From positions 68,797,414 to 68,861,413 of the forward strand of contig CP141126.1 of NCBI GenBank assembly GCA_035236585.1: 64,000 nucleotides of DNA, in the 5' to 3' direction. Positions 26,641 to 37,520 of the stretch are shown one piece after another. Source of the DNA: Warburgia ugandensis. Its lineage: Eukaryota; Streptophyta; Magnoliopsida; Canellales; Canellaceae. The notes under the pieces are model-generated. The model ran no database searches, was not told the DNA's origin, and saw only the letters and a program-made list of their open reading frames with translations. Numbering within the stretch: the first letter of the stretch is position 1; every line of letters starts with the position of its first letter. The position numbers and the translations under genes are program-made.

Positions 26641-26803
26641 AATGGTAGAGTTGTTGCCATGTGACTTGGAGGTCACAAATTTGAGGCACGGGAATAGTCT
26701 CTTGCAAAAATGCAAGGTGAGGCTACATACTGTAGACCCTTCATTGTTTGCCCCTTCCTCAAACCCTGCACATGCGAGAGCTTCGTGCATTAGTCTACCC
26801 CTT
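26641..26803 (+). mobile_element. Au-like SINE, copy 1
   Basis: A tRNA-derived SINE. The left part has an A-box-like GGTAGAGTTGTTGCC and a B-box-like region near 26680. The body has the hallmark segments CTCTTGCAAAAATGCAAGGT, TAGACCCTTC and ACATGCGAGAGCTTCGTGCA, and ends in CCCCTTT. This wording is that of the plant Au SINE family. It sits inside the family C LTR and inside the tandem duplication. Some tRNA-like bases are altered, so it is old. Confidence 0.85.
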
Positions 26804-27222
26804 TAATTATAACATCTTGACTTTTACCATAATAAACATGTTGAATTGTATGTATATGTCTATGAATATGGGAATGTTTATATAGTAATCTAAGTCATGA
26901 TCATAATCAATCTACTCAAAGAGCCAACATGGGAATTAGAGCTTAATATGAGAGCAAGACATCCTAAGTTGTTTGTTAATTAAGGTTAAGAAGAATTTTG
27001 AGGATGAAATTCCTTGAAGGGGGAATTAATATAATTACCCTACAATTTTGTACTATTTTTATGATTAATGAACATTCAAAGTTTATCCAAAATATAGAAT
27101 TTAATTTTTTGAATCTAAGTAGTTTAACAATGGGACCTCTATAGATGGATAGAGGTCGAAGAGACCTATCAGAGGACATTGAGATAGCTAGAATCTAATG
27201 ACAATGATCTAAGCAATGAGCG

Positions 27223-27384
27223 AGTGTAGAGTTGTTGCCATGTAACCTGGAGGTCACAGGTTCGAAGCATGAAAATAGCCTCTTGCAAAAATGTAAGGTA
27301 AGGCTATGTAGTATGCGCCCTTTGTGGTTCAACCCTTCCTCAGACCCTACATATGTGGGAGCTTTGTGCATTGGGTTACCCCTT
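27223..27384 (+). mobile_element. Au-like SINE, copy 2
   Basis: The second copy, created by the 582 bp tandem duplication rather than by a separate insertion. The B box is better kept here (ACAGGTTCGAAGC at about 27257). The tail segments CTCTTGCAAAAATGTAAGGT and GGGAGCTTTGTGCA are clear. Confidence 0.85.
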
Positions 27385-30034
27385 TAATTGTAACATCTTG
27401 ATCTTTACCATAATAAACATGTTGATAGAATTGTATATGCCTATGAATATGGGATTGCTTATATAGTAATCTAAATCATGATCATAATCAAGGAGCTTTG
27501 ATAGCTAGGATGAATCTAGGTATCTTAAATACATGAGAAGGATGAACCATAGGAGAGATTATGGGTTAGGATTAAAACTTAAAGAATCAACTGGCTAGCC
27601 AAGGAGTGGGAGTGCCTATTTGCCTAGAGGCATGGCCTACTAAGGCATGAAGCATAAAACTATAAGGTAGCCTTGAAGACGTGCCACTTATGTAGGAAAG
27701 GGAGAGGCACCTAGTTGTTTGTGGAGGAGAGAGAAACTAAAAACATGGAAAAGAAGGGAGACTAAAGAAGTTTCATGTTCAAGGTAGGTAGTATAGTATT
27801 ATAGGAAACCAAGCTTTAGTCTAAGAAGGTAAACCAATGGAAAGGGAAGTTATATAGCTAAACATTCCAGCCTGGAGAATGAAAAATGCGAAGACTACCA
27901 AATAAGAGTTACAAAATCTTATTTGGGAATTAGGTCAAAATCTTTGTGAAATTAGGGGTTTTAGTCACTACCTAGTATTGTAAATAGTAGTTCCTACTAA
28001 CTGGCTAAAAAACCCTACGATAAATTTGCTAATGAGTTGTGTATCAAATGGTAGAAATTTTAAATTAAAATTTATTCACAATTTATAAAATGGATAATTA
28101 TGACTTATTCAATATTTACTATAATTCTGATAATAATAAAGTTAGAAAAAGGTCAATATACAGGGTAGGATTACTGACTGCCTGACGCATATTTTCTATA
28201 CAACATTACCTTGGAAGTTTTGTGTACTAAGGGCAAACTAGACGTTAGATATGACTAAAATATATATGGATAATAAGCTTATTTTATAAGAAAAACATAG
28301 AGGAAATCAATTACAGAAATAAGATTTCTAGGTCATTAGTCTAATAGAAGGAAATTAGATTAGCTATTGGTTGGTGACTGTAGACACATTTTAGATGTTG
28401 AAATAAGAACTAATTATTCTCTTTATCTAAAAAACCTAATTTTTGGCTTTAATGGCCAATTAATTGAATGAATTAGTAGCATAATAAGAAAAAGAAACTA
28501 AACATTTAGTTAACCTATATGGTATTAGAACATACATAGCAGAGTATGTAAATCACATAGGTATATGTGGACTATATGGATGACTTAGGTTGTAAAAATT
28601 ATCTTGAATTTAGAAACGAAGTTTGGACTTCATAAATCATGCTTTAAATGAGCATATGAAGAGTTATAAAACTTTTAAAGGCTTAGTCAAATGATATTGC
28701 AATAATAAGTGAGAACTTTGAATATCAAATTAGATCTAGACTTCTAGCAGCAAATCACTTCATCTTAAGATAGGGTGCATATGATATGATACTTAGATGA
28801 CTTAGCATCGCTAAACCTTAATCACGGTTAAACTAGTTATCTTCACATCTGATAATATATATAAATCTCACTACCCTACATTTTCATGAGTTGGTTGGAT
28901 GATGATTGAGAACTTATTTAAGCAGTTTTAGTTGTGATCCATGATATGATGATATGAAGATATAAGAATTATCAATGCTTGAGATATGATTTTGTGACTT
29001 ATATGTTATGTTAGGATATCATTGAGATATGTCTATGATGTGGAGTATCACATGTGACTTCTGAACTACTTTATTTTTGGGCTATGAGACATGTGCATAT
29101 TATATTTGTATGATGATGATTGGGCCTTGAACCTCAAGCAAGATACCTGCTAAGAGTGTACCCTTTGGTTTGGAAAGTATGTGTCATGGGTAGAGTGCTT
29201 TTTACATGATTCACTTCCTCATGAGTGCCGATGTAGTCCATTGACATTCATGGATGAGCATAGATGAATGATATTTTCTACTACTTGCATTGCTGCTTGT
29301 GTCTTTGTTGGAAATGTGAGAGTCATATCAGTCATCCTCGAGGGTTAGACCATTTCCTATGAGGCTTGTGGTAGGACGTTGCCACACAAATATGTGATCT
29401 GTTAGTTGTTATACATGTATGAGCTTATTCAATATTAAAATTCTGTTTGAGTTATTACTTTGGATATTTGATGTCTACTCAGAATGGTATACTTAAAAAT
29501 TGTTCTATATATGATATTGATCTTCAGACGTCATATGAATCTTGAAGTTTTCAAAACCTAGTTTAGGGATTTTACCACCATTCATTCATACTCAACCCTA
29601 TAGCATTTTTCAAGAAAAGTTCCTAGAGTTGTGTGTAGTTTGGATGGGACATGAGCCTCAGAGGATTAGAGACATTAGAAAGATGTATGATGAAGCTACT
29701 CTAATGTTTTATAGATTAGTAGAACTTAGATTTTAATTTCACTGTTGATGGACATGTAATAACTAAAATTTATTAAGTGTGGTACTTTTATAGATTCATT
29801 AGTTGGTTATGGTTGTAATAGTGGATCTTCTATGTACTCTTATTATACAAATTACTTTCAATGTATGAGAAGATTTCTGTTAGGGACACCTAGATTTGAA
29901 CAAGTGGTTTTGAAATTCAATGTACATGAATGCTTGTTTCTTTTCAAAATGTTTTTAAAAAAAATTCAAGGTACCTTAATGTATTTCAAAAGATATTTCT
30001 ATGGAAACTATTTCAAAATATCGGGATCATCACA

Positions 30035-31560
30035 ATAATGGCACCCACTTTTAATTTGGTGTACACATGGAATTAGGAAACTAGGATTAGGAAACTACCA
30101 CTTAGGGTAAGTAAAAAGAAAAGAAAATTGATTATCAAGGAAAAATAGTCGAATGATGAACAAATGAAGACAGTCGATGCCCTCTCCCTTTGATCACTTC
30201 CTCTCTCTCCAAAACTTTGATTTTCACTATTGAAGGAGTTCATTCCCACTCCAAGAACAAAATCTCAATGATGATCTAAGAAAAAGTAAATTAGAAATTG
30301 TCTAAAAATATAATGGACAGCATGCATATATTGTCCAACATTAGAATCTTTCACTCATGATTGTCATCATCTTCTCCCCTAAATGTATTCATAAGACTCT
30401 CTTCAAATTTTGGGTTTTTGTCTTTTATAGAGATTCAATAAAAAAAATGATGCAACAGTGATTGCAACCAGTCAACAGAAAAAATCTCCATTAACCTATC
30501 TTATTCTATAATGATTGTAGGTTGGGAAAACATAGGAGAGGTTGGTTTCCTTCCTATTTCTCTTCATTCTCTTTGTTAACTATTGATTTGTAAGGAATGA
30601 TTATATTTAAGCCTTCTGATACCTATCTCTAGTTTGCATTTTGATTTGTAAATATTTCATCTGAGTTTTGACTACTCTATTTAGATAGTAACTCGTTAGT
30701 TGGTAGTTGAAAAGGTAGATCGGCAAATGAGTTCCTTGTTACTCATTGATCTAATAGTCAAAAAATAGATTTGAAGCTTCCAGCTATTTGCTTTGGCTTT
30801 TAACTTAAGGAATTAGTGCTAGAACTACGAACCTGAGACTTTGACTACTGCAGTGAGTTGTACTTGCCAATATGAGATTGGAATATTGTTTTTGATCATG
30901 TTTTTATATCATAATAGATTAATAGTTAGAAAAACAAATCACTGATTTCTAGTTTTCAAACATTGACTTGTAGCCAGTAAGGATCAGATTAGTGATCCAT
31001 GTGCTAGATCTCTTAACTCTAATCACCAATCAATTATGGAATTCAGATGTATCGTTGGTAATGACATTTATTTAATCTTGAAAGATCTGAATCATTGATC
31101 AATGATGTTATATGCCCAATCTATGTTGATGCGCTATTTGGATTTAGATGCATTATCTAGAATTTTAATTGTATTTGGACTCTGAGTACAAGTCTAGGCT
31201 ATGATACCTGACTTACACTTTACGTGCGATTATGGTTAGATGTGCAATTTGAATATTTGATGTTATGATCAATGTTTAAAAGTATGATCGATGTTTTATG
31301 TGGGATGTGGATGCTGATATGCAATCGAGGTTTGAAGTACAATCTTGATTTTTGATACCTAATTTGAGTCAATCAAGGATTTGGATTTGATTTGTTATCT
31401 CAGTATCAAAAGCTAAAGGAAGATGGTTGGATTTGAGAAATCATCACAAGAGGTAGGTGTTTTTGAGATTGCAAAGTTTTCCATATATTCATATTACAAT
31501 TAACTCATTAGTTTTAGTTAATTAGATGGATGATATGGTTGGATTTTATCTAGATTGCCA
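30035..31560 (+). repeat. Third copy of the inverted-repeat middle block
   Basis: Aligns in direct orientation with 5230-6322 of arm 1. The shared start is TTTTAATTTGGTGTA(G/C)ACATGG and the shared end is TTGGATTTTATCTAGATTG. It begins directly after the family C LTR end and stops where arm 1 goes on into the LTR-like sequence. It is longer than its counterpart because of an extra block at about 30980-31440. No coding content is recognised. Confidence 0.75.
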
Positions 31561-31564
31561 AATT

Positions 31565-33281
31565 CTACAACAATTTGTAAATTGTGAGCTTACAAACTTG
31601 ATGTGTAAAGCTCTTCATTGTGATGAGAAATTTCATGTATAGGATTATCCTAATGACATTTTCAAGTTATTAATATGGTGCATGGACATAATTAGAATTC
31701 ATGCTTGAATGAAATGGTGGGAAGACTAAGTCTCCATTTGTATTTTGGAATGTGAAATAATGACTTATTAGGTGAATCACATCGCATGTGTTAAATATGT
31801 AAATTAGAAAAAGAAAAACGACTTTGCCAGATTTCTGGTAGAAATAATTGGTTTAGTTAGTGTTGAAACCTGTCTTTTTTAAATTCATTACTTGTATTTG
31901 ATTTCATATCTGGATTTGGCCCATTGATAGGTTTTGACAAATAATTTGTATTTTAATTTGAAATCCATATTATTATATACTATTTGGGATTTGATTCATG
32001 ACTTGATTTTAGTATATGAATTATCTACATGAGATATTTTGATACTCTTTGATTTACACAAGTTATCATATTTGCTTAGTTGGATTTTGTGCTAAGGGTG
32101 GTATGCATAAATCATGCATGAATGCAATTAGTTGATGATAAAGGGCAACGCATAGCCACATCTTTCAAGGTGAGATGTGACCCTTTTTGGTAGCTATGCA
32201 AAGAGTGTGAAGGTTGGTTGCTGACCTCCGAATTGGTACTTGCCTAAACAGAAAAGGATTTATTTTTGAGTCAAGTGCATTGAGAGATGGAACCAGCCAT
32301 TGTGATCCACAATGTAGCCCATGTGGTATCCACAATCGAGTGTAGTTGAATTGTGGTTATCTAAGTGCATAACACTACCATTGTAGAATTTAGTGGATCT
32401 ATGATTTAGACATATGGTGACATGTTGGTCATTCTCGAGGATATGAACCTTACTTGCCTGTGTGGCATGTGGCAAGACACTGCTACTTGATGATTGATGG
32501 TTATTTCCTTAAAATAGATATTTAGTATATCTCTTGAGTTAGCTTACAATTTGAGATTTTTTGTTGAAATTAGAGATTTGATACCAATTGTGGTTTAACT
32601 AGAACACATTCATGATACATTTTTCATACATGTGTTTTCTATCTTTTTAGATAGCTTAGGAATTACCTATTGAGTGGCAGTACTCACATAAGAAACAAAT
32701 AACACAGTATGAAAATTTGCTTTGTAGAGACACGTTATGTTTTTTACATATACTTATGTTGCACATTGATGAGTTTGGAATCCTAGATTGGAAGCTTACA
32801 TGATATAAAATGATTCATTCTTGAACTATAATTAAATATACATGTATTACAATAAAAAACCCTTAGGGGTGATACTTAATGATATTCACTGGATGCATGA
32901 GTGCATGGATGTGTGTGTGTCATGGATTTTGTTTTTGAAATCTTAGTTTTGTCTATTAAGCAATATCCCATATACTCAACCTACAAATGCCATAGACAAG
33001 TGTGACACGAGAAAAGGAGAGGACTTTTAATTGGACTGTAAGCTATGACTATATAGATTATTAAAATATTAAAATTTGATTTGAATTGTTTAAATGTAAA
33101 TTCTTGGTCTTTAGAACTTGTGAAATGTTTTCTAGTAAGTAGAAATGACACTCAAGATTTTGAAAAAAAAATTCACAACAAAAAAAATTCACTGTTTATT
33201 TTCTTAAAAGAAATTTCAAATTAGAAGCCCCATGTTTCAAAAAGAATTATGAAAATTCGTTTTAAAAACCCAAGTCGTCAC
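31565..33281 (+). mobile_element. Family C LTR fragment (tail)
   Basis: Ends AACCCAAGTCGTCACA like the other LTRs here. It shares with 28900-30034 the segments around CATTCTCGAGG, TGTGGCA(T/A)GTGGCAAGAC and the approach to the end. It lacks the head of the LTR. A short TGAGT...ACTCA hairpin is at 32671-32686. No gene is seen. Confidence 0.65.
32671..32686 (+). other. Possible LTR hairpin, family C
   Basis: TGAGT and ACTCA with a 6 nt loop, preceded by CCTAT. Short, but it has the same TGAG...CTCA frame as the hairpins of families A and B and a comparable place, about 595 bp before the LTR end. Confidence 0.4.
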
Positions 33282-33513
33282 ACTTTCTCTCCTATTCCTC
33301 AAGAAATCCATCCCCTCTCTCTCCTTGTTTCTTTGTTTCTCTTAGGCACCACTTACATCTTGCTCTCTTTCTCTATCTTACACATCTCTCTATAACTCTC
33401 TCTCTTTCTATAACTACATCCACCTACCTCTCTTTCCATCTCTTCCAAGATACAAATGCATGCACTGTTTCTCACAATCTCACCATCCCATCTCTCTATC
33501 TCTGCTCAAGCAC

Positions 33514-33521
33514 TATAAAAT
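33514..33521 (+). promoter_or_regulatory. TATA-like box
   Basis: TATAAAAT after a long CT-rich tract and followed by ACCCTGTAGCCC. A plausible LTR promoter of the family D-like element; not supported by a second copy. Confidence 0.4.
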
Positions 33522-33649
33522 ACCCTGTAGCCCAAAGAAAAGAAGAAAGTAAGAAAAACATTACATGGTCATTTTTCTCAAAGGAAAAAGACATCATTTG
33601 AGATTTCTTGTTTTCATATTCATTTTTCTCATCTACTCTTTTATAATCT

Positions 33650-33838
33650 TATACTATTCATACCTACTCATTCCTCATTTTATGAGACATTTTGTGCCTA
33701 CTATTCATACCTACTTGTTATCCTATTTAGGAGACATTCAGTACCTACTATCTATACCTTCTTGTTCCTGATTTGGAAGACATTCAGTGCCTATTATTCA
33801 TGCTAGCTTATTCTTTGACCTAGGAGACATTCAATGCC
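33650..33838 (+). repeat. Minisatellite, unit about 54 bp
   Basis: About three and a half degenerate copies of a unit containing GAGACATTCAGTGCCTACTA followed by TTCATACCTACTTGTT. Copies start near 33682, 33730, 33778 and 33824. The open frame translations across it simply repeat. Confidence 0.75.
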
Positions 33839-34199
33839 AAAATTGTAATGATTCTTTCCCTAGTTTTTTAGAGTTTGGATCTATTCAAAGAAGTAGTAAA
33901 TGGACCCCCAACAAAAACAAAGAGAGGGGCCTCCTTTCAGACTGCAAGTCACATAGTACAAAAAGAGAAAAGAAAAGAAAGTGGGCCTTGTTTATCAAGT
34001 AGACTAGGTGTCCCTTTTGGACTCTTAATAAATAAAGTCAAAAAATATAAGATGAGCCCTATATATAATCGAAATAGGTGCACTCCTTCTCTAATAAAAT
34101 CTAAACTAAGTCTCTTAGCAAGACTTTATCTTCGGAATAAATTGAACATGTTCTGATCCAATGGTTAGATCTAGCCTAAGCTAAAGATCTAGTGGTAAA

Positions 34200-34640
34200 G
34201 ATTTAGCTCTAGTGTAGATGATATTTAGATCTAGCATAAAAACAAGTTTCAACAACCTAGGACTAGCTCTAGTCTAGTTGGCACTAAGATCTATCCTTAC
34301 AACAAAATATAATGGCTTAGTTCTAGTCTTAGCTTAGTGATTGCTAAGATCAAGCCTAAAAATATGATTTATGGCTTAGATCTAGCCCTAGCCTAGAAGA
34401 TTCTTAGATCTAGCCTAAAAACAAGTTGCAATAGCTTAGATCTAGCCCTAGCCTAGTAGATGATAAGATTTGGCCTTATGATTAAATTTAATTGCTTAGA
34501 TTGTGGTTCGTCCCTTCCCCAGACCTCGCATAGGCGAGAGCTTTGTGCACATGGGCTGCCCTTTTTTTTACGATTTAGCCTAGCTTAATGATTGTAAGAT
34601 CATGCCTAAAACATAATTTAAAACTAAGATCTACTTTGAT
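34200..34640 (+). repeat. Minisatellite, unit about 60 bp, with SINE piece inside
   Basis: Five consecutive 59-60 bp units (34200-34498) each read like TCTAGCCCTAGCCTAG, then GATNNTAAGATCTAGCC, then AAAAACAAG...GCTTAG. A sixth, more diverged unit (about 34570-34625) follows a SINE fragment. Two units of the same family occur at 47436-47540. Tandem repeats inside untranslated parts of Tat-lineage elements are known, which fits a family D leader. Confidence 0.88.
34500..34569 (+). mobile_element. Au-like SINE, 3' fragment
   Basis: The right end of an Au-like SINE, with TGTGGTTCGTCCCTTCCCC, GCATAGGCGAGAGCTTTGTG and CATGGGCTGCC followed by a T run. Only the 3' part is present, as expected for a 5'-truncated SINE copy. 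It lies within the 60 bp minisatellite. Confidence 0.85.
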
Positions 34641-35987
34641 ATTCTTATAAATATGACATAAGCCCTTGCTCCAGCAGACTTCTAGTGGTCTCGAAAGAAA
34701 CCTGCGGAAGGCGAGTTGGAATAATATCCCTATATTTGATGCTTCTAACCTTAGAATTAACTTAAATATCATTAATTAGGATTTATTTCACATTTTGCAG
34801 GATTAGAGTACAATTGAGAAAAATACGTATTTTTGGCACTTGTAATCCTAAAAGAGAGCAAGACCACTATCCAACCAATGTCATGGGCCTATATTCCATC
34901 AACCAAGAAGTCTAGAAGGCCAAATTGCTATAAGGGTGTCCTTAGCAAAGTAAGAGTAGTTAAAAACCCTAAGAGAAGGACCAACCTTATTTGTACTAAA
35001 GAGTGTGCCATTATCCAAAGAGAAGGTGATAGAATTCTCCATGCACACATGCATGCATTCCAACACCTTGGAAAGATTTTAAGAGCTCAAATCATATACA
35101 TTGGAGTATAAGTATGGTTTATATGCTGAAGTGAATTGCTAAGAGAGTAGGGCTTTCTTGAAGAGAAGTCTCATTGGCTCATTTAGTTACTTAACTCTAT
35201 AGAGGACCCACACAATGAGTTACACAATTTTTCCTTGGAAGTGGATGCACCACCCTTCATTCTAGATGTTGTACATAAGAAAAATGAAGATAAAAGAAAG
35301 TATAAAATGCTTTGAAGAGAGAGACAATTAACCAGAAATCTATGATTGACATTTATGCAAACATTTTAATTATTCAATGGCCAGGATCTACCTTTTCTTA
35401 TGGATATCCTAAAGCACCCAATGAGAACTCATTTAAATAAGGATATACCAGCAAAATCAAAACTACAATTGGTGGAGACTTTTTTGGTGGGCTACCCACC
35501 TTAATTTTAGGAGAAAAATGTGTTTTACTAGCAATAAAGAGTGTTATTCAACTTACATCCTATTGGCTAGAGATAAAAATGTTTGGATATTAGAGAACCA
35601 AGGAGAGAAAGATATTGGATAAGAAAACCTTAATGGAATCACAACCATTCACTCTAGGGTATACTTAATCCAACAGATGAGAAGTAATGAGCTACAAAAC
35701 ATGTTATTTTGGACGAGGAAACTTCTAAGCAATTATAGCTAGTCAATCTAGGGTGAAGTATGATCCAATGGTGAGGAATGAAGAGGAGAAAACCTTGAAG
35801 CCCTATCCACCATCTTAAATTTCCACGCAAAGGAATCCAATGTGATTTACATAAGCAATATGGGAGGGCATCATTTTCCAAGGAGCCTTCAACGTGATTT
35901 TGAAAGAAGTTGAGAAGAAACTTCCTAAGGAATACCGTGATCATCATTCTATCATCTCCACTATTCACGGAAGAAGGACAATCATTT
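34641..35987 (+). other. Family D-like noncoding DNA, interrupted by solo LTR
   Basis: No gene is recognised. The open frame at 34833-35111 has no family character. Positions 35490-35600 match the reverse complement of about 1200-1310. The sequence is the left flank of the solo LTR at 35988. With 40681-40830 and 45918 onward it forms the target in which two solo LTRs are inserted. A TTTTGCAGGATTAGAG segment near 34793 resembles the early part of Tat-type LTRs, from memory and with low certainty. Confidence 0.4.
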
Positions 35988-36596
35988 TGTAGTAACCCCA
36001 ATTTTTGTAATTGATTGAAAAAAATCAATAAAGTTTGAGTTTCAGATATTTCGGGCTGAAATATTAGGGTTATTTAGAATATACTTTTTATAAAAGTAAA
36101 ATCAAATCATAATACATGTAAAATTGAAATTAAACTTAGAAAACCCTTCAAAATGACTGTAAGCATGACAAATTCTGAATTTGGATAAGAAATCCTTAAG
36201 TTTCTTCATTTCTTGGACAAAAGGGGTAAAATACTAATTTTACCCAAAAATCAAAATCTCCCAAAAATCAAAATATGAGACATCAAAATTTAGAATGTAC
36301 TGAGAAATACGAATCCAACGCCACTAAGTACACTCAAATCCGAGATCATGGGAATAAAACCCAAAATTTTATGCAAAAATGGCAAAACGGTCTTTCTACA
36401 CCATGTGGGGCCCACAAGAGACCCAAAAACCAATCTTATCAGCAGCCCACGTGAAGTCATGGGTCAATAAACATCAGCTGGTCTTGGGGAAGAAAAATGG
36501 GGCATGGGGAAGAAAAAAATGGAGCATGGAAGACTTTCATGCCATTTAATAATAAAAAATAAAATGTTATAATCATGAAAAAAGACCCAAAATGCC

Positions 36597-36604
36597 TATA
36601 AATA
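36597..36604 (+). promoter_or_regulatory. LTR TATA box (A1)
   Basis: TATAAATA, 609 bp from the LTR start, followed by CAACCCCAAAAATCC. The same place and surroundings occur in A2 and, on the minus strand, at 54918. Confidence 0.7.
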
Positions 36605-37189
36605 CAACCCCAAAAATCCTCATAAAATCCCCACAAAATTTTCTTCACTCTCCTTGAAAAATTAGACCAAGATCCCTCCCCCAAAACCCAAAATTTCCAC
36701 GACATCTCTCTTTTCAGTTGGTTTTTCTTTTTAGATTGGAACAAGAGACCTAAAATAAATTAGGTACTCCATTCTAGATCTAATTTGATCAATTCCACCG
36801 TCCAAAACTTCCCAACATATCTATTCTACAAAACCCCCAAAGAAATTTCAAGATCCAACGGTTCAAACAAAGGAATTTTGCAAGAAAGGTGGATCTTAGG
36901 CCATATCTACATCAACAAGGTATTCTTTTTAAATTGGGCATATAACCGAGGCTTTTTCTCCAATCAAGTAGGTATAAATACTTTCTACAGATGTTTAGTA
37001 CTCTTTTATGTAATTTTTAGTTTTCTGTAATTTATTTTGGTAATAAAAAAGGTAAAAATAAAGTAAACAATAGAACCCTTAATTCTGGATGAAAATTCTA
37101 ACTATACTAATAGATCCAAAAGGGTCCAAAACCCCTAGGGTAGAATTTTCACAAAGATCAGAGACGTTTTGGGCCCTCAATTGAGAGAG

Positions 37190-37520
37190 AATTGATTGGA
37201 CGGTCCAGAATGGACTGTCCGATCTCCAGATCGAACGGCGCCCAAGATGCACACGTGACGCACCATTGGAATGGCGCGTGCACTGCGCATGGAGCGTCAT
37301 TCCAAGCGATACGATGGCGCATTCATCAATTCCACAAGCGGACGCGCTAGGCAACAACCAAGCTTACGGGCACGGACGACGAGCGTTCCGCTCGTCCCGT
37401 CCGCGTCTGTGGATGCACCACAAGCCCTCTTCTTCCATTCATCCCAGTGGACGAGCCCGACGAACTGAACACGTCTGGGCCGTCCGTTCCTTGGGCCCAG
37501 ATCAAATCTAAGCCCTAGGA
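37190..37520. other. CpG-dense block with palindrome in A1
   Basis: A GC-rich block with many CpG sites, including a palindromic segment at about 37374-37402 in which ACGAGCG and CGCTCGT can pair within GGACG...CGTCC. The equivalent block in A2 (42050-42230) has visibly fewer CpG sites. The open frames here overlap one another in several frames and are not genes. Confidence 0.65.

Larger units (their letters stand above)
26334..27491 (+). repeat. 582 bp tandem duplication across the 3' LTR junction
   Basis: Two adjacent copies (26334-26915 and 26916-27491) each begin at TCAAAGAG in the chromodomain end. Each runs through the polypurine tract and LTR start, includes one SINE, and ends at GATCATAATCA. 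The copies differ at scattered bases. The order shows that the SINE was already in the LTR before the duplication. Two polypurine tract/LTR-start junctions therefore stand in tandem (26434-26448 and about 27017-27034). Confidence 0.9.
26448..30034 (+). mobile_element. Family C 3' LTR
   Basis: Starts TGTAATAACCCC right after the polypurine tract and ends GGGATCATCACA, 3587 bp including the tandem duplication and SINEs. A second fragment of the same family is at 31565-33281; both contain a CATYCTCGAGG-type segment (29334 and 32430). A short piece of its head also lies in each inverted repeat arm (5028-5215 and about 19640-19820). The open frames inside (for example 29542-29736 and 29832-30038) have no family character and are not conserved. 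Confidence 0.8.
33282..34149 (+). other. Pyrimidine-rich noncoding DNA, family D-like
   Basis: No gene. A CT-rich block (33290-33510) is followed by a TATA-like box at 33514 and a short minisatellite. By the minisatellite that follows (34200 onward, same unit as 47436), I take it for the promoter and leader side of a Tat-like family D element. This is inference. Confidence 0.4.

Noticed and set aside
26641-26720. Possible tRNA gene
   Set aside because: A- and B-box-like segments belong to the tRNA-derived head of an Au-like SINE; no cloverleaf is complete.
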